DNA from: Diploscapter coronatus
Lineage: Eukaryota; Nematoda; Chromadorea; Rhabditida; Rhabditidae
Reading direction: 5' to 3'
Length of the DNA: 64,000 nucleotides
Assembly (NCBI GenBank): GCA_964036155.1
Contig: OZ038422.1
Coordinates: forward strand, 65,123,201-65,187,200
Part shown: piece after piece, positions 11,572-23,500 of the stretch
Layout: every line of letters begins with the position of its first letter
How positions within the stretch are numbered: position 1 is the stretch's first letter
Made by a program: the position numbers and the translations under genes
Notes under the pieces: model-generated
What the model saw: the letters and a program-made list of their open reading frames with translations, nothing else
Told to the model about the DNA's origin: nothing
Database searches by the model: none

Positions 11572-13624
11572 ATGAGGTGTATCACAGACCTTGTCTATCT
11601 TCTAGTTTATTCCTTAATAGCGTGCACGATAGAAATTTTCAAGGCGTTTATTCCAAATGGAGTTTTACCTAGGAAAAACGTTGTTGGTAAGAACGACGCA
11701 TTCGCCTCAACCAAATAGATTTTCAGGAAACACGGTTTTAATTACAGGATCAGGACATGGTTTGGGGCAACTTCTGGCAATTGAAGTAAGTAATGAATTT
11801 ACTCATCACAGTGCTTTGCTCTCTCTTTAATTTGCCCAGCAAAGACCCATAAAAAGATGTCTAGAAAATCGATTCTTTAAAAAGTTAGCTCTGATGGAAT
11901 TATAGAGATTTTTTTTTTCATTTTTCAATAAAAAATATATTAAAAATAATGGAAGAATAAAAAATTCTATTCATTTTTCTAAGAAAAGTAGCTCCGGGCA
12001 TGTCGAAACACTGCTCATGAAGATGTTAAATTCAATTTCAGTTCGGCAAATTAGGTTGTCGATTAATTTTATGGGATATCGATGAGAAGGGAAATATGGA
12101 AACGGTGAAACAATTGAAAGATCTGGAAATAGAGGTTAGAAAACCACTACACTTGCTATAGGATCAATCATAAAATGGAAAAAAAAGTATTTGAGGCAAC
12201 CGCATATACAGTTGATTTATCGAAAAGAGAACAAATCAATACAATTGCACAGAAAGTGAAAACTGAGGTTGGAAACGTGGACATATTGATCAATAATGCA
12301 GGAATCTTGACGGGTTTGTAATCCATAAAATGATAGATATTGACTACAAGAATATATATTAGGCAAGAAACTACTCGACTGTTCAGATGAAATGTTCGAA
12401 AAGACAATGTATAAATTTGTAGAAATTACATTTTAAATTTTCTTTGCAATTTAGGTCTGTGAATACGAATGCATTATTCTATGTAATGAGATATCATACA
12501 GAAAGCAAATCTAGGGAGCATTTGAGTCAGACTTAAAAAATATACACAGGGGGTAGGTCGAACAACTATCCTGACTTAAGTCCTCCCTAGGTCTGACAGA
12601 AGATATCAATTCTCAGAGAAAGTTGATTCTAGACAGCCAAGAATTTTCTTCCATTAATGTTGGAATCAAATAACGGTCATCTTGTGACAATTGCGAGCAT
12701 GGCTGGTCAGATTGGAGTGGCTAGAATGGTCATTTGACTCTTGCATTAACTTCAAGATATTTCGCTCAAATTGCAGGTTGATTATTGCGTCTCGAAATTC
12801 GGTGCAGTTGGCTTTCACGAATCGATAACTGGAGAAATAGTAAGACTTGGGAAGACAGGCGTTAACACCACGCTTGTCTGTCCTTATTACATAAGCACTG
12901 GGATGTCCAATGGAGTTGGGACGAAGTAAGTTGATAATAATGATAGAGACATCATATCGATAAGTTGAATGACCAACTGACAAGGAACGGGAACAGTATG
13001 TGTAAAACGAATCCGGCTTAAAAGTGGTAGGAAAATCAATTTGGACATGTTGATACGGTAATGATATTAAAAAAAATCGTTAAAGATCCTGAAATACGCC
13101 TCAATTTGTTCGCGAATTTTTAATTGTTTGTTTCACAATGCATTAACAAAATTGGAAACTAACGTACATTGTGAAGCGAGAGTTGGAAATGTTATTATTC
13201 ACTGCAGCAACAAAAGGGAATTCGGGATCTTTAGCATTTTTCAACATTCTTGCCGTTATCAGCATATTCGAATTGACTTCCTTACCAATTTTGAGCCAGT
13301 CCCGTTGTACATACGCTGTTTATCCTTTCCTTGTGAATCAATATAGATTTCCCTCATTGTTACCAATACTAAAACCGGATTATGTCGTTGATTGCATAAT
13401 GGAAGCAGTTCTTACCAATCGACGTTTCCTGGCTATACCAAGGATGTGCTATTGGCATCTTTTTGCAAAAGGGTAGACAGATTTTTAGCTTCTCAAGTAT
13501 TTGACAAGATTTCCTGTTTAGGATTTTCCCAACTAGAGTTCTAGAAAAGATACTGGAATTCTTTGGAATCAACTACACGATGGATAATTTTAGAGGAAGG
13601 AATCCTGAAATAAATTCTTTATAG
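11572..13624 (+). CDS. Short-chain dehydrogenase/reductase, SDR16C-like
   Basis: NAD(P)-dependent oxidoreductase of the retinol/hydroxysteroid type, probably ER or lipid-droplet membrane-bound. Exons seen: 11572-11686, 11727-11785, 12042-12134, about 12197-12313, 12363-12409, about 12456-12489, about 12632-12728, 12777-12925, 13347-13472, 13522-13624. It has an N-terminal membrane helix, the cofactor motif [13 protein letters not shown], the catalytic Ser in IASMAGQ and the YCVSK active site; about 310 residues. The C-terminal segment ([13 protein letters not shown]) matches SDR16C proteins. Odd: two junctions do not fit a GT donor. Keeping the expected LTGKK needs a donor starting GG at 12312, and joining to TKNFLPLML needs a donor starting GA at 12490. 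The gene may be decaying, use non-canonical donors, or carry sequence errors. A MITE sits 15 bases beyond the second odd junction. Confidence 0.8.
12505..12597. mobile_element. Small MITE, CTAGGGAG family, copy 2
   Basis: The left end, ATCTAGGGAGCATTTGAGTC, and the right end, GACTTAAGTCCTCCCTAGGT, form an inverted repeat and share the CTAGGGAG terminus with the element at 8509-8603. It lies within the dehydrogenase gene between the exon ending near 12489 and the one starting near 12632. Confidence 0.7.
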
Positions 13625-14083
13625 CGATAACGCCTTTGTTTCACATACACAAAATATCTGTGCAATTATGAATAAACGATCCAATTATTTCATATCTTAA
13701 CAAAAATCCTATAAAAGCTAATAGAATCTGTGCTTTTAGAACTTCATAAACTATTTCATTTGCTTTTGCCGTACTACTTTTATTAATTGCTGATATAACC
13801 AATATGCCAAGTTTAACGAATCATCAAACAGGCTTGAGACTTTTCCACCGCAGCCGCGGTGCGATACAGTAACCAAATTTCAAAAAAGTTTGAAGTCTGG
13901 ACTGAAGTTTAAAAATTTAATATTTCATGTCTACTAAATAAATTTGTCAGCTAAAATGATTTATTTTAACCAAACTGTACGAGTTAAAAATTAAACATCG
14001 TCAATAATCATGACTTAGAATGGATAGAAATGATTATCTTTAACGTTGATACTGGCGATAACCTAAATTTCAAATTTATCAAA

Positions 14084-14229
14084 GGTACGATAGAGATTGG
14101 TAACTTGGAAAAGATGCCAATTAGTCGAAAAGCAAAATAGTAAGGGCAACTTTTTTACCAAATCTTATACTATTTTGTCTCATGACTAAATGGATACTTT
14201 TCCAAATCACTTTGAAAACGATCTTTACC
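14084..14229. mobile_element. Fold-back element A with AAATAGTA core
   Basis: Imperfect inverted repeat of about 65 bases per arm. The left arm runs from GGTACGAT through CTTGGAAAAG to GCAAAATAGTAAGG. The right arm mirrors it, from CTTATACTATTTTG through CTTTTCCAAATC to TTTACC. The inner core is the shared motif with one base changed (AAAATAGTA). No clear target-site duplication. Confidence 0.6.
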
Positions 14230-14551
14230 ATTTTGTCTTCCACCATGTCGCGGTATCTTAATAGTTAGCGTGGGTTTTGTTCTTATCGTTCGGAACTGAA
14301 AATTTAAATTAAAAGAATTTCTATAGAGTATATTTTACAAGTGCTGGAGCTCGTGTCGGTAGACCCCTCTGAAAATTCAATTTTGAAATGCATAATTTGC
14401 GCAATATTTGTTTTAGTTATATTGTAGCCAGAATGATTTTTTTAGTTTATGAAATGTTGGAATTGCCGTAACATAGTAAAGTTGTAACCATAGGAAATTG
14501 TAGCGTATAAATATATGGGAAAATTAAATTTTTATCATACTTTTTGATATT

Positions 14552-14704
14552 TTACGATGATACGACTTTAAGAATTTTCGGTTTGCCGGATTTCTTATGA
14601 AATTCCGTGTATTTTATAAAGCTTAACGTTCTTACCGCAGCTGTCATCATATCGTACAAGGCCAAAATTGCGAAAAGAAGGATGATAAATCGTAGGAATA
14701 TCAT
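14552..14704 (-). CDS. Possible small secreted peptide, first exon
   Basis: An ATG at 14704 starts a strong signal-peptide-like stretch (MIFLRFIILLFAILALYD), followed within nine codons by a perfect donor (GCG|GTAAGA at about 14637). An acceptor (TTTTCAG) at about 14310 would join in phase to a basic, proline-containing segment (IKIPRHGGRQNG) that ends within fold-back element A. Without the splice, the frame runs 50 codons. I recognise no family; it may be chance. Confidence 0.25.
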   Translation of the reverse strand: MIFLRFIILLFAILALYDMMTAAVRTLSFIKYTEFHKKSGKPKILKVVSS

Positions 14705-15179
14705 GTTTGATTGGATATGAAAATTCGTTCGGCAGATTTTATCCAGAAAAGCAGCTTGAAAATGCAATATACATGCAGACTTTATATCCATTTCCAGACG
14801 ACTATTATTGAACACCAATTTCCAATTATCTTCATCTAGACATGACTTTTATTTATTATTTGATTAGTTTAAACCGACTTTTAAATATAGCAAAAGATAT
14901 ATCCAATATAAATTTTAAATGGTCTCCAGTATCAACAATAAAGGATTAATTTTTCAATCGAATTAATGGAAAGTTATGCCTAACATTAACATCCACGGAT
15001 TGTTACAAATTAGTGTTAAAGAATTTCTAAAAATGCGTAGGCATTTAAAGATTGCTGACTGAGGAATTTCGTAATTTTATGTTCTCATATCACGAAGTCG
15101 TAATATTGAAATGTTTATTCTTCAAAAGAAAGTATTGCATCAAGCATATTGGTTTGAGATCAAAGTTCCCCGAGTTTCG

Positions 15180-18100
15180 TTAGCATCGACCACAAGATTT
15201 TTTGCACCAATACTCGACCTGTCCTGCAGTATAATAAGGAGATCTACAGATATCATTATGTTGAATCCAATATGCACATCTTGAAGAAGAGGAATTTCAA
15301 GTTTTATCTTCGAAAGAGGAATTTACGTGTCACTCGGTCCGTGATTCAGCGTATCCAGATAGTCAATGCATGCGTCTGGCCCTGGATGAGGAGGGAGTGA
15401 CCCTTCTGGACACATTCCGCAAGTCCTAAGTAAAGATCATTGCATCAGGTTTCGAATAGTTTCTTACATATTGCACTGTTCTTGAACGACATGTGGGATT
15501 CCCGAGCAGTATTTGAACGCGTTATTGTGATAGATGCATCTAAAATTTGCCTCCATGCTATCAGCAAAATTGATATTCACTGACTGAAACGTTCCGAAGT
15601 TGTCGAAACACGGCTTTGGCGTTGGCTCTGCGGTTGTTGCTTGCTGCTCATTACAGAGTCCACATGATTTGCGGCAGAAGTAATTACTGCCGTTTCTGTA
15701 CACGTGTTCGGAACACGCGCCATGCGCAACCCAAGCGGAACATGTTTGGTTCCCGTACTCCTCAAGGCCGAGCATGTCCAAATAATCGACGCAGGCATTC
15801 GGTCCCGGATGAGGCAGGGCTGGCACTTCACACTTATTACAGCTCAATTGGCAGTTCTCCTGGACCTGCTCCGTAGTTGCCGAACAATTTTGGAATGTAT
15901 TGTAGTGGAAAACGCAGCTAAAATTTTATCGTTGATCGTTTCATAGCTTTAAAGGAAACGGCATTTGATCATCTGCGCACGTTATTCCGACAGTGCTTCT
16001 GGTAAATATTCTTATAAAGTGAACAAAAAGTGTCAACGAAGATGCCCGATGCATTGAAAGCAGATTTCCAAATGCCGATGAAAACATACTTGAGAATTCC
16101 CCATTTGTCGTGGCACTTGGAAGAGGAGGCATTTGTGGTTGGAACTGGCGAAGACGTTTGGACAGCTTGAGTCGTATTGAGAAGAACCTCATCGTTGTAA
16201 GATGGTTCAGTGGTTGTTGTATTCTCGCGACACAAGCCGCATGACTTCTTACAATATGTCTCTGCCTTGTGTGAGTACCAATGGTTAGTACAGATGCCAG
16301 AGTTTCTCCAATATTCGCACCTGGAATTTTAAAATTTTGTAAAAATGCTGGAAATAGGTGATTTGGATTCTTCGCCAAGTCACCACGTGAAAACTTCGCC
16401 TCATAGTAGGGTAGGCGATGGTAGGCCATATTTTCTTTATACTGTTTTGTATGACGTGGCGAGTTTCACTTAGGACTGTGACGAAGACTCCAAGCTGCTC
16501 TGAAAAAGTAGTTCACGAACGTGGTATTATTTTCGGGACTGAGATCCAGCAAATCCAAGTAGTCGAAGCATTCATCTTCCTTCGGTGGATTGACAGTAGG
16601 ATTGGCGCAACGACCACAAGTCAGTCGGCAGGTGTGTTCAATTTCATATTCACTTCTCACAGTGCAGTGTTTATAGGCTTTGTCTTGAAAAATGCAACTG
16701 CAAATAGTTGTTTAAAAATTAAATCAAACTGAAAAAGGCATATTGGAAACCACAAGCTCCCAATAACTCAAAATGATGTGAGAAATTGTTGGGAAAACAT
16801 TTTTTCGTAGTATTTCGCATGGTTTGTGGTTTCCAAATATTCCAGAAATATGACTTACGTCAGAAGACCATAGGCGTCATAGCACTTTCGAGGAGGAGAC
16901 GTCACAACTTCTTGAGTTGTTGGAAGTTTCGAGTGTGTGGGTGTCCATACAGGTTGAGTTGTAGCAGGAATGTCAGTGACATTATTCGAAGTCTCTGTTG
17001 TTACCGTTCCATTCCAATTACAAAGATTGCAGGTCTTCTCGCACGCCATTCGCTTGAACTCGATGCTGATGTTGGATGCACAAAATTTGTAGCGTTTGTC
17101 GAATCTCTCGCAGCTAAAGTTCAACTATTCTTCGGGATATGTGAAGGGCAGTTCGTAAGTGGCAGAATTACAAATGGCTAAACGATGATTTGAATTTTTC
17201 GTATTTGACTGAGTGACGGAATGATCTTTCCCATACTTTTTACTCTACTCTCGCTTTTTGGCAACGTATTCAGTTTTTGTTGTTTGAAAATTCCCGAAAA
17301 ATAGATTCGAGCCCAGTTATTTTGCCACTTCTTCAAATAAAGATTGACCAAATGGGAATCCTACTTTTCGTAGTCATCTTCGCAGAGAGGCGTTGTCGTC
17401 GCTTCTGTCGTAGTTCTGACTGCAGTGGTGCTCGTTTCAGGAGCATCGCGATGCCTTTTCGGCGTAGTTGTCGGAACCTCAGTTGTCGATGTCGTTGTTG
17501 AAGTCGTCGTCTCGATGCAGAGTCCGCAAGTTTTGAGACACACAAAGCGTTTGAACTCGTCACTGACGTCGGCCTCGCAGAAATTGTAGCGGAGATTGAA
17601 TCGTTCGCAGCTAAAAGAAGTAACATTGATCAGAACTATGGTTTGTTGTGAAGCTCGCCAACAGATCAATTGGAAGAAGATAAAATTCTGAAAGAATTAA
17701 TTTGCTAGAGTTGACCGCTTTAAAACTTGATCTGTCAGCGGGATGGTGATATTTGGAAAAAAACTAAATTATTTCTCATGAAAATCACTCACTTTTCTTA
17801 ATCGTCGTAGCAACCTGATAATGGTCGAGCAGTTCTATTTTGAGATTCCGGCTCAAGCGACGTATTGGGCTGAGGCAGATCTGTAGTGGTTATTGAATCA
17901 TCCATTTCTTCCTCTGATGAATAGTAAAATCTAGTAGTTTGAAATAGGTCAGTTGTGACGTCAACAGGCTCGGTCTCGAATGCAAATGTTGTTGAATCAG
18001 TAGAACTAGAAATAGCCACTTCTTCGGTAGTAGCCTCAGGGTGCTCAGTTTCGGGTGATTCAAATGAACCATCATCAAATTCGAAGCCTTTTGTTGTAAT

Positions 18101-18955
18101 CTCTTGGGATTTCTTCTCGATTGTAGTTTGATGAGTGGATTCAACGGTGACGTCTTCTGTAATAGGGTTATTTGAAAAATTTTCAGCTTCTCAACTTTGC
18201 AAAGGAACATGCTAGTTTATGGGAGGACAGTGGAGGATATCTCTAGGAAATTGCTCTCCGTCTATCTCATGCCGTTTCACAAATTGAGTGAGTAGCAAAG
18301 CTGAAGATTTACAGGTTACCTGTAGTAGCTTGAGGCTGTTCAGTCTCCGTTGAATCAAGTGAACTATCTTCCAATGGATCTTCTCCAATTTCTGTAACTT
18401 CTGATTCGATTGTTTCTGGATGCTTAGATTCTTCGACGACTTCTTCAACGGTGGTTTCAAGACGATCAGTCTCTGATGAATCGAAAGAACCATCTTCGAA
18501 TGGCTCAGTCACAACTGGAGGAACGTCAGTGACGATTTCCTCTGACTTTTCTTTGCTTTCTTCTGGTGCTTCCGTAGTCGGCTCTGGACAAACTTCGCAA
18601 GTGGCTGCACAAAGAAATCGCTTATTCTCGAGTGAAGCGTCGGACGAGCAGAAATGGTGGGTCCGATCGTATTCTTCGCAACTGAAATAGATTCATACAA
18701 TCGATTTTTAAAGTAAAACGAATTTCATTTAAAAAATTATGTCTAAGTTATTTCTTCTATGAAATGGTTGACGAAAACTTTCATAATATCTTGAAAGAGT
18801 TTAAAAGAAAGAGAACTTGAAGTAAAAACCTACTGCTCATATCGATCGAAGCAGTCAGCACTTAAGCTCGTCCTCAAATTATCAGCCGCGATTGAATAAT
18901 TAATGTGACAATACAAAATTGATAGCGAAGCAATGAATTTACAAATCCGATACAT
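15180..18955 (-). CDS. Nine-domain ShKT secreted protein with an in-frame stop
   Basis: Extracellular Cys-rich protein; ShKT domains in nematodes occur in secreted, cuticle-associated and immune-related proteins, so a precise role is unknown. Exons (descending): 18955-18834, 18681-18320, 18186-17793, 17610-17365, 17113-16859, 16697-16521, 16320-16090, 15917-15585, 15539-15468, 15425-15327, 15279-15180; all phases fit, total 797 codons. Signal peptide at the N terminus, then one ShKT domain, a Glu/Thr-rich linker of about 200 residues, and eight more ShKT domains separated by Thr/Pro linkers; the last ends in CGRC and stop. At the end of exon 3 the expected Tyr codon (TAC in the matching exon 4 end, DDYEK) is TAA at 17800-17798, so the product as read stops after domain 1. 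Everything beyond is intact, which suggests a very recent lesion, an allele, readthrough or a sequence error. Confidence 0.85.
17798..17800 (-). other. Premature TAA within the ShKT gene
   Basis: The exon end reads TGC TAC GAC GAT TAA GAA AA, then donor GTGAGT. The next exon ends TGC GAA GAT GAC TAC GAA AA, then donor GTAGGA. The two are the same module, and one C-to-A change explains the stop. Reading frame and phase continue normally through eight later exons. Confidence 0.8.
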
Positions 18956-19388
18956 TTTCTTGTACCTTGGATGTTGAGAATTGCTTCAAATGTTCGCTTT
19001 TATACTAATCCGCATTAACACGATGAACTTTTCCAAAAGCATGTTTTGCCAAGCTGGGTAAATAGTATCTCCTGACCACGACTTTAGTGATCATTCATTT
19101 ATAAACAGGCACTTCATAAGATACACTTTGTGTTTACAAGTTATTTTGACAAGGTCTATTGTACCGATCATTTAAAGCTGATCAAATAGTGCAACCTTTG
19201 CAAATATTTTCCTACGTCATTTGTGCATTTTTTGCCGAGTTAGGGCTTGTTATAGCTATTTTTTACTTTTTGTACAGATTAATTACTTTGCTTATTTTTG
19301 TAAAATAACAATTGATGTTTATTCTGAGGTAAAATGTATTAAAATCGATACAGCATTGAGTAAATTAGATTAGTCTATAAACCAAGTT

Positions 19389-19662
19389 AGGAGCGGCGTA
19401 GCGCAGTGGTTGTGTGTTACTGCCTGCAGCTAGGGCTCAAGTTCGCCCCTCGCTCCTACTCAAACCAAGAGAGTTAAGAAATGTTGATAGTGGATAAAAC
19501 CACATAACATTTTCCTAAATCCCTCGGCTGTTGCAAACAACAACAGTCTGTACCCGAGACGAGCCACTAGTCCTGTGTAGCTAAGACAGGCCGACTGTCC
19601 CATTACGGACTGAGGGTAACCGATCCCCACCTAGTGAGGAATAATAAGGCTAGGAAAAAAAA
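19389..19662 (+). mobile_element. tRNA-derived SINE
   Basis: The head at 19389-19458 folds as a tRNA-like unit: acceptor arms GGAGCG and CGCTCC, A box TAGCGCAGTGG, and B box AGTTCGCCCC. A body of about 200 bases follows, ending in AATAATAAGGCTAGG and an A tail. The last 45 bases recur inverted at 29234-29280, which shows that the body is a dispersed repeat and not a tRNA gene flank. No target-site duplication is evident. Confidence 0.8.
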
Positions 19663-19731
19663 TGCGTGACTAGTTCGAATCAGTATTCTTCTCCAGTCGA
19701 TTTACCGTTTTGTTTCAGCAAATCTCCTTAC

Positions 19732-19937
19732 CAGTATCGATTCAGGCTGTTCTGCAGGCAGTGGTGAAGGCGTATTTTTATCCTTCTTTCCCTTTTCTTA
19801 TTCTTATTCTTGTTCCTCTTCGACTTCTTCACGGATCTGTCCAAATCGTCCTTATCACCTCCTTTCTTTCTTTTTCTTTTTGATTTCTTCGCTGTTATCA
19901 CAGATGACTCGTCACGATAGTCATTTTCTCGTCTGCC
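19732..19937 (-). pseudogene. Lone lysine-rich exon with a frame break
   Basis: Bounded on the minus strand by an acceptor (TTTCTAG above 19937) and a strong donor (CTG|GTAAGG below 19732). The first two thirds reads as a Lys/Arg/Asp-rich basic segment (AKKSKRKRKKGGDKDD), typical of nucleolar or nuclear proteins. The last third is coding-like only in another frame (KNTPSPLPAEQPESIL). The two frames meet in an A-rich run and need a one-base shift. No neighbouring exons are found; the SINE lies directly downstream. Probably a gene remnant, or an exon with an indel error. Confidence 0.4.
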
Positions 19938-20570
19938 CTAGAAAGCACGTATTTAGGAAAGGTAGAGAATAGTTTTGCATATTAAGATTAATAGTCAAGT
20001 CGAGAAAAGTCGCTTTACTTCAATGATCAAATTAAGATTTTAAATTGTTATTATCGAAATGTTGTGACAATATCAAAATGTTTTTCTTTCTTCTTCACGC
20101 TTTCTGCCTTAAGATAAAATCAGCATTTCTTGCTGCTCACACATTTCTCACCGAATTTATTTTTATATTGATTTTTCTTTTGCCCTAAATAAAAGGTTTA
20201 ATTACCCAAGTTTGAGGTATTGTCTTCACTGCTGTTTACTTCAATTTTCCCACGCCCCTAAACACCTACTGACGCATTATCTAACGGAAGTTGGACTGAT
20301 CACCCGATTGGCCGTTTTCTTACAATGATGCTCTTTTCATCAAAAATCTTTTCGTCTTATCTCGACTACACTGTTTTAGGCTTTCATTTAAACGTCTTGA
20401 ATAAATGAGACTTATTTATGAGCATTTATCTTATCAGTATTACGATTTACTTTCTACTTTATCTAGCGACTTGAATGTCTTTTTAGTAATAAATAGCATT
20501 TACAGATTATTTTCTTCCATATAAACTGATTTAATTTTCCAGATAATTTGAGCGCAGTCGATGAAAGAAA

Positions 20571-23500
20571 ATGCGCGAACCTATCATCGTAGCGACTGTA
20601 TTAATATTCAGTTTTAGTGCCCTAAGTTCAGGTTTGGAAAAAAAAAACAACTTTTCTTCATTGTAGGCGTTAGACAAATTGATTGCTCTTGAAAGTTGAG
20701 ATAAAAATAGTTATACTCCTCGCGATACAATGTCCGGTTAATCGTGTGGGAATTTATATCACTCATTTAAGAAATTGTCAATCTGCCGGACGGCTACAGT
20801 ATTAACCTCTATTTTACACATATCATTCATTTGTCTGACTATTTAAAAATAAATTATCTTGTGGATACTATTATTTATGGCTGTGATTTATTTAGGTCAG
20901 CGTCCATGTGCCAAGCGTCGATTTGATCAGGATGCATATGTTTGTGTATGCAATTCAAGCTATTGTGATGATGTTATCAATGTGAATGTTGTTCCGAATT
21001 CTGGGAGGGGTGTGACGATAGTAACAGGAATGAATTACACGGGATTCTCACAAGGAACAACTTCTGCACACCCATCAGTACCAGGTTTATTTTGTTTAAC
21101 ATTAACTTACACATATATAATGAAAAATAATGCTTATACATATAGAATGATTTTCTAATCTCTTGCGTGATTAAGTATTTAAACAACTCGTTGAAATTTG
21201 GTTTTATTTTAAAAATTCGTAAAATATATTGCTCGAGTAGAGTTTGTTAAATAAAACCTTTGAAAGTTCAATTCTAAAATTCTTGTAAATGATACAAATA
21301 TTGTCTGCCACTACATTTATCAATTATATAATATAATTAGTAGAATAACAATAATAATGGATTTCATTGAAATCAAATGCCATTGAAAATTCAGCGGATG
21401 CGACAGTAATATATATTAACGATATACTGGAATATCAGACGATAGCTGGCTTCGGCGGTGCTTTGACAGATGCAGTAGGACTAAATTTGAATTCGCTACC
21501 AGCTGATCTTGCTGATAGTATTATTAAGCAATATTATAGCCCCAGTGAAGGCAAGGAATATATAGTTTTAAAATATATGACATTTTATGTCTGTAGTGAA
21601 GTACTAAAATCAGCTAATATTGAATATATTTCATTTAAAATAGGAATATTTAGGCCTTAACTACAAATTTGCTAGAATTCCCATGGGTAGCAGTGACTTT
21701 TCAACGATATCCTATAGTTATGACGAACATGATCAGGATTTTAGCCTGACTCAATTTAATCTAACATCCGAAGATACAACTCTAAAAGTCTTACTTCAAA
21801 AATTCAAATCGTTTAAATTGTAATTGATATTCAGGTACCGTACATTAAAAAGGCTTTTAACTATAGTGGAAATAGCCTAAACATAATTGCATCGCCATGG
21901 AGTGCACCAGGTTACATAAACTTATTAACAGAAATATATGAAATTTTTACATATATCTAAATTTAGCATGGATGAAGCAAACTGGATCAATGAAGGGAGG
22001 TGGACCGTTAAAGGGAGATCTAGGCGGTAGTTATTATCAAACCTGGGCCAACTATTTTAAATCGTACTAATGAATACTAATCACATATTACTCTATTTAT
22101 CGGTTTAGATTCGCAAATTATTTTTACCGATATTATAATCTTCAAATATGGGCATTTACGATACAAAATGAGCCAAACACGGGAATTGATGTCGATTTTC
22201 CATCTGAAGCTATGTTTTGGAATGCAACAATGCAAAGGTATAGTCACAAATGTAGGATATTTCATATGCTTGAGAAATGATTAATCTTTTCATTCGCACT
22301 AAAGGAACTATTTATTTTGCAAGCAATTGAGTAATTATATCTATGTAATAGAAATGAAAATTGAGAAAATTTCTGATTTTTTTTTGGTAATTTTAGCTTT
22401 ATATGATAGAATAGATCAATATAAGATACCAAAATCGAAAAAAGAAAACAATATAAAATCCCGTAAATCCGGCTCTGTCCGGACATGAATGAATTCCAAA
22501 TCTGATAATCCCGAAAAAAACTGATTTTGATGCCAAATGAAAGACCCCTACTTGTTCAAAAAAAACAAGTTTTCAGCTCGATTGGATAAGTTTAAGAATG
22601 CCTTTTAGCTTAAAATGTAAAGGAATTAAAGAAATAGGAGCAGAAAAAGGAGTAAAGGAAAAGGGAAAAGTAAAGAAAAAAGAAAAAGTAAAGAAGAAAA
22701 GGGTAGGAGGGAAAATAAATGAAAGATTAAATGATAGTAGAAGAGGATAGAGATAGGGAATGGGGGCTAAGAGTGTCCATTATCCCAGAGTAGATTGGAA
22801 TTATTGAACGTTAAATGTCTAACCATCCTCATCAACTCCGGCCACTAGTTATTCAATAATTCGTTTTGCGTTCATCTTACAACATTAAGAGATTTCGTTA
22901 AAAATATGTTGGGACCGGCAGTCCGTCAAATAAGTTATTCGCCTTCACCTCTTCTAATCATGCTAGATGACGATGAACAATATTTACCCAATTGGGCTGA
23001 CTCAGTAGGCACTATATCTTGACATACCTTCATGAATGAAAATACAAATAAACATGAATTTAAGGTTCTGTCAGATCACAATGCAGCACACTATATAAAC
23101 GGAATAGGGGTGCATTGGTACAGCACCAAATCAGTGACTGAGTCGAATCTAGTTTATGTTAACGATAAATATCCAACCAAATGGGTATTGTACACTCAAG
23201 TGAGTGAGTTCATTAGTAGGAATAAAATTTCGAACGTCAAAAGAGATTATTGTAAATGACCGTAACTTGAGACGAAATAAAAGGAGCGCCTTTCTTTTTC
23301 CCCTTCCTGTGTGCCTCGGAATGCGCAAGAGGCGAGCATTTGTTCATTAGCGATTTCTTTGTTTTCTTTTCTTCTCTCGTGTTTTAAGGGCAATTATCGA
23401 TAATTAATCGAGTAATTTTGATCAATGCCGACAGAAGAAAATAATTAGCAGGTGCTTGTTGCGAAGTCCCGTTAAATTCGATGAAAGAATAGAGAAAAAC

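Noticed and set aside
15616..16732. Plus-strand frames opposite the ShKT exons
   Set aside because: They are shadows of the minus-strand coding exons, which have conserved Cys spacing and matching splice phases.
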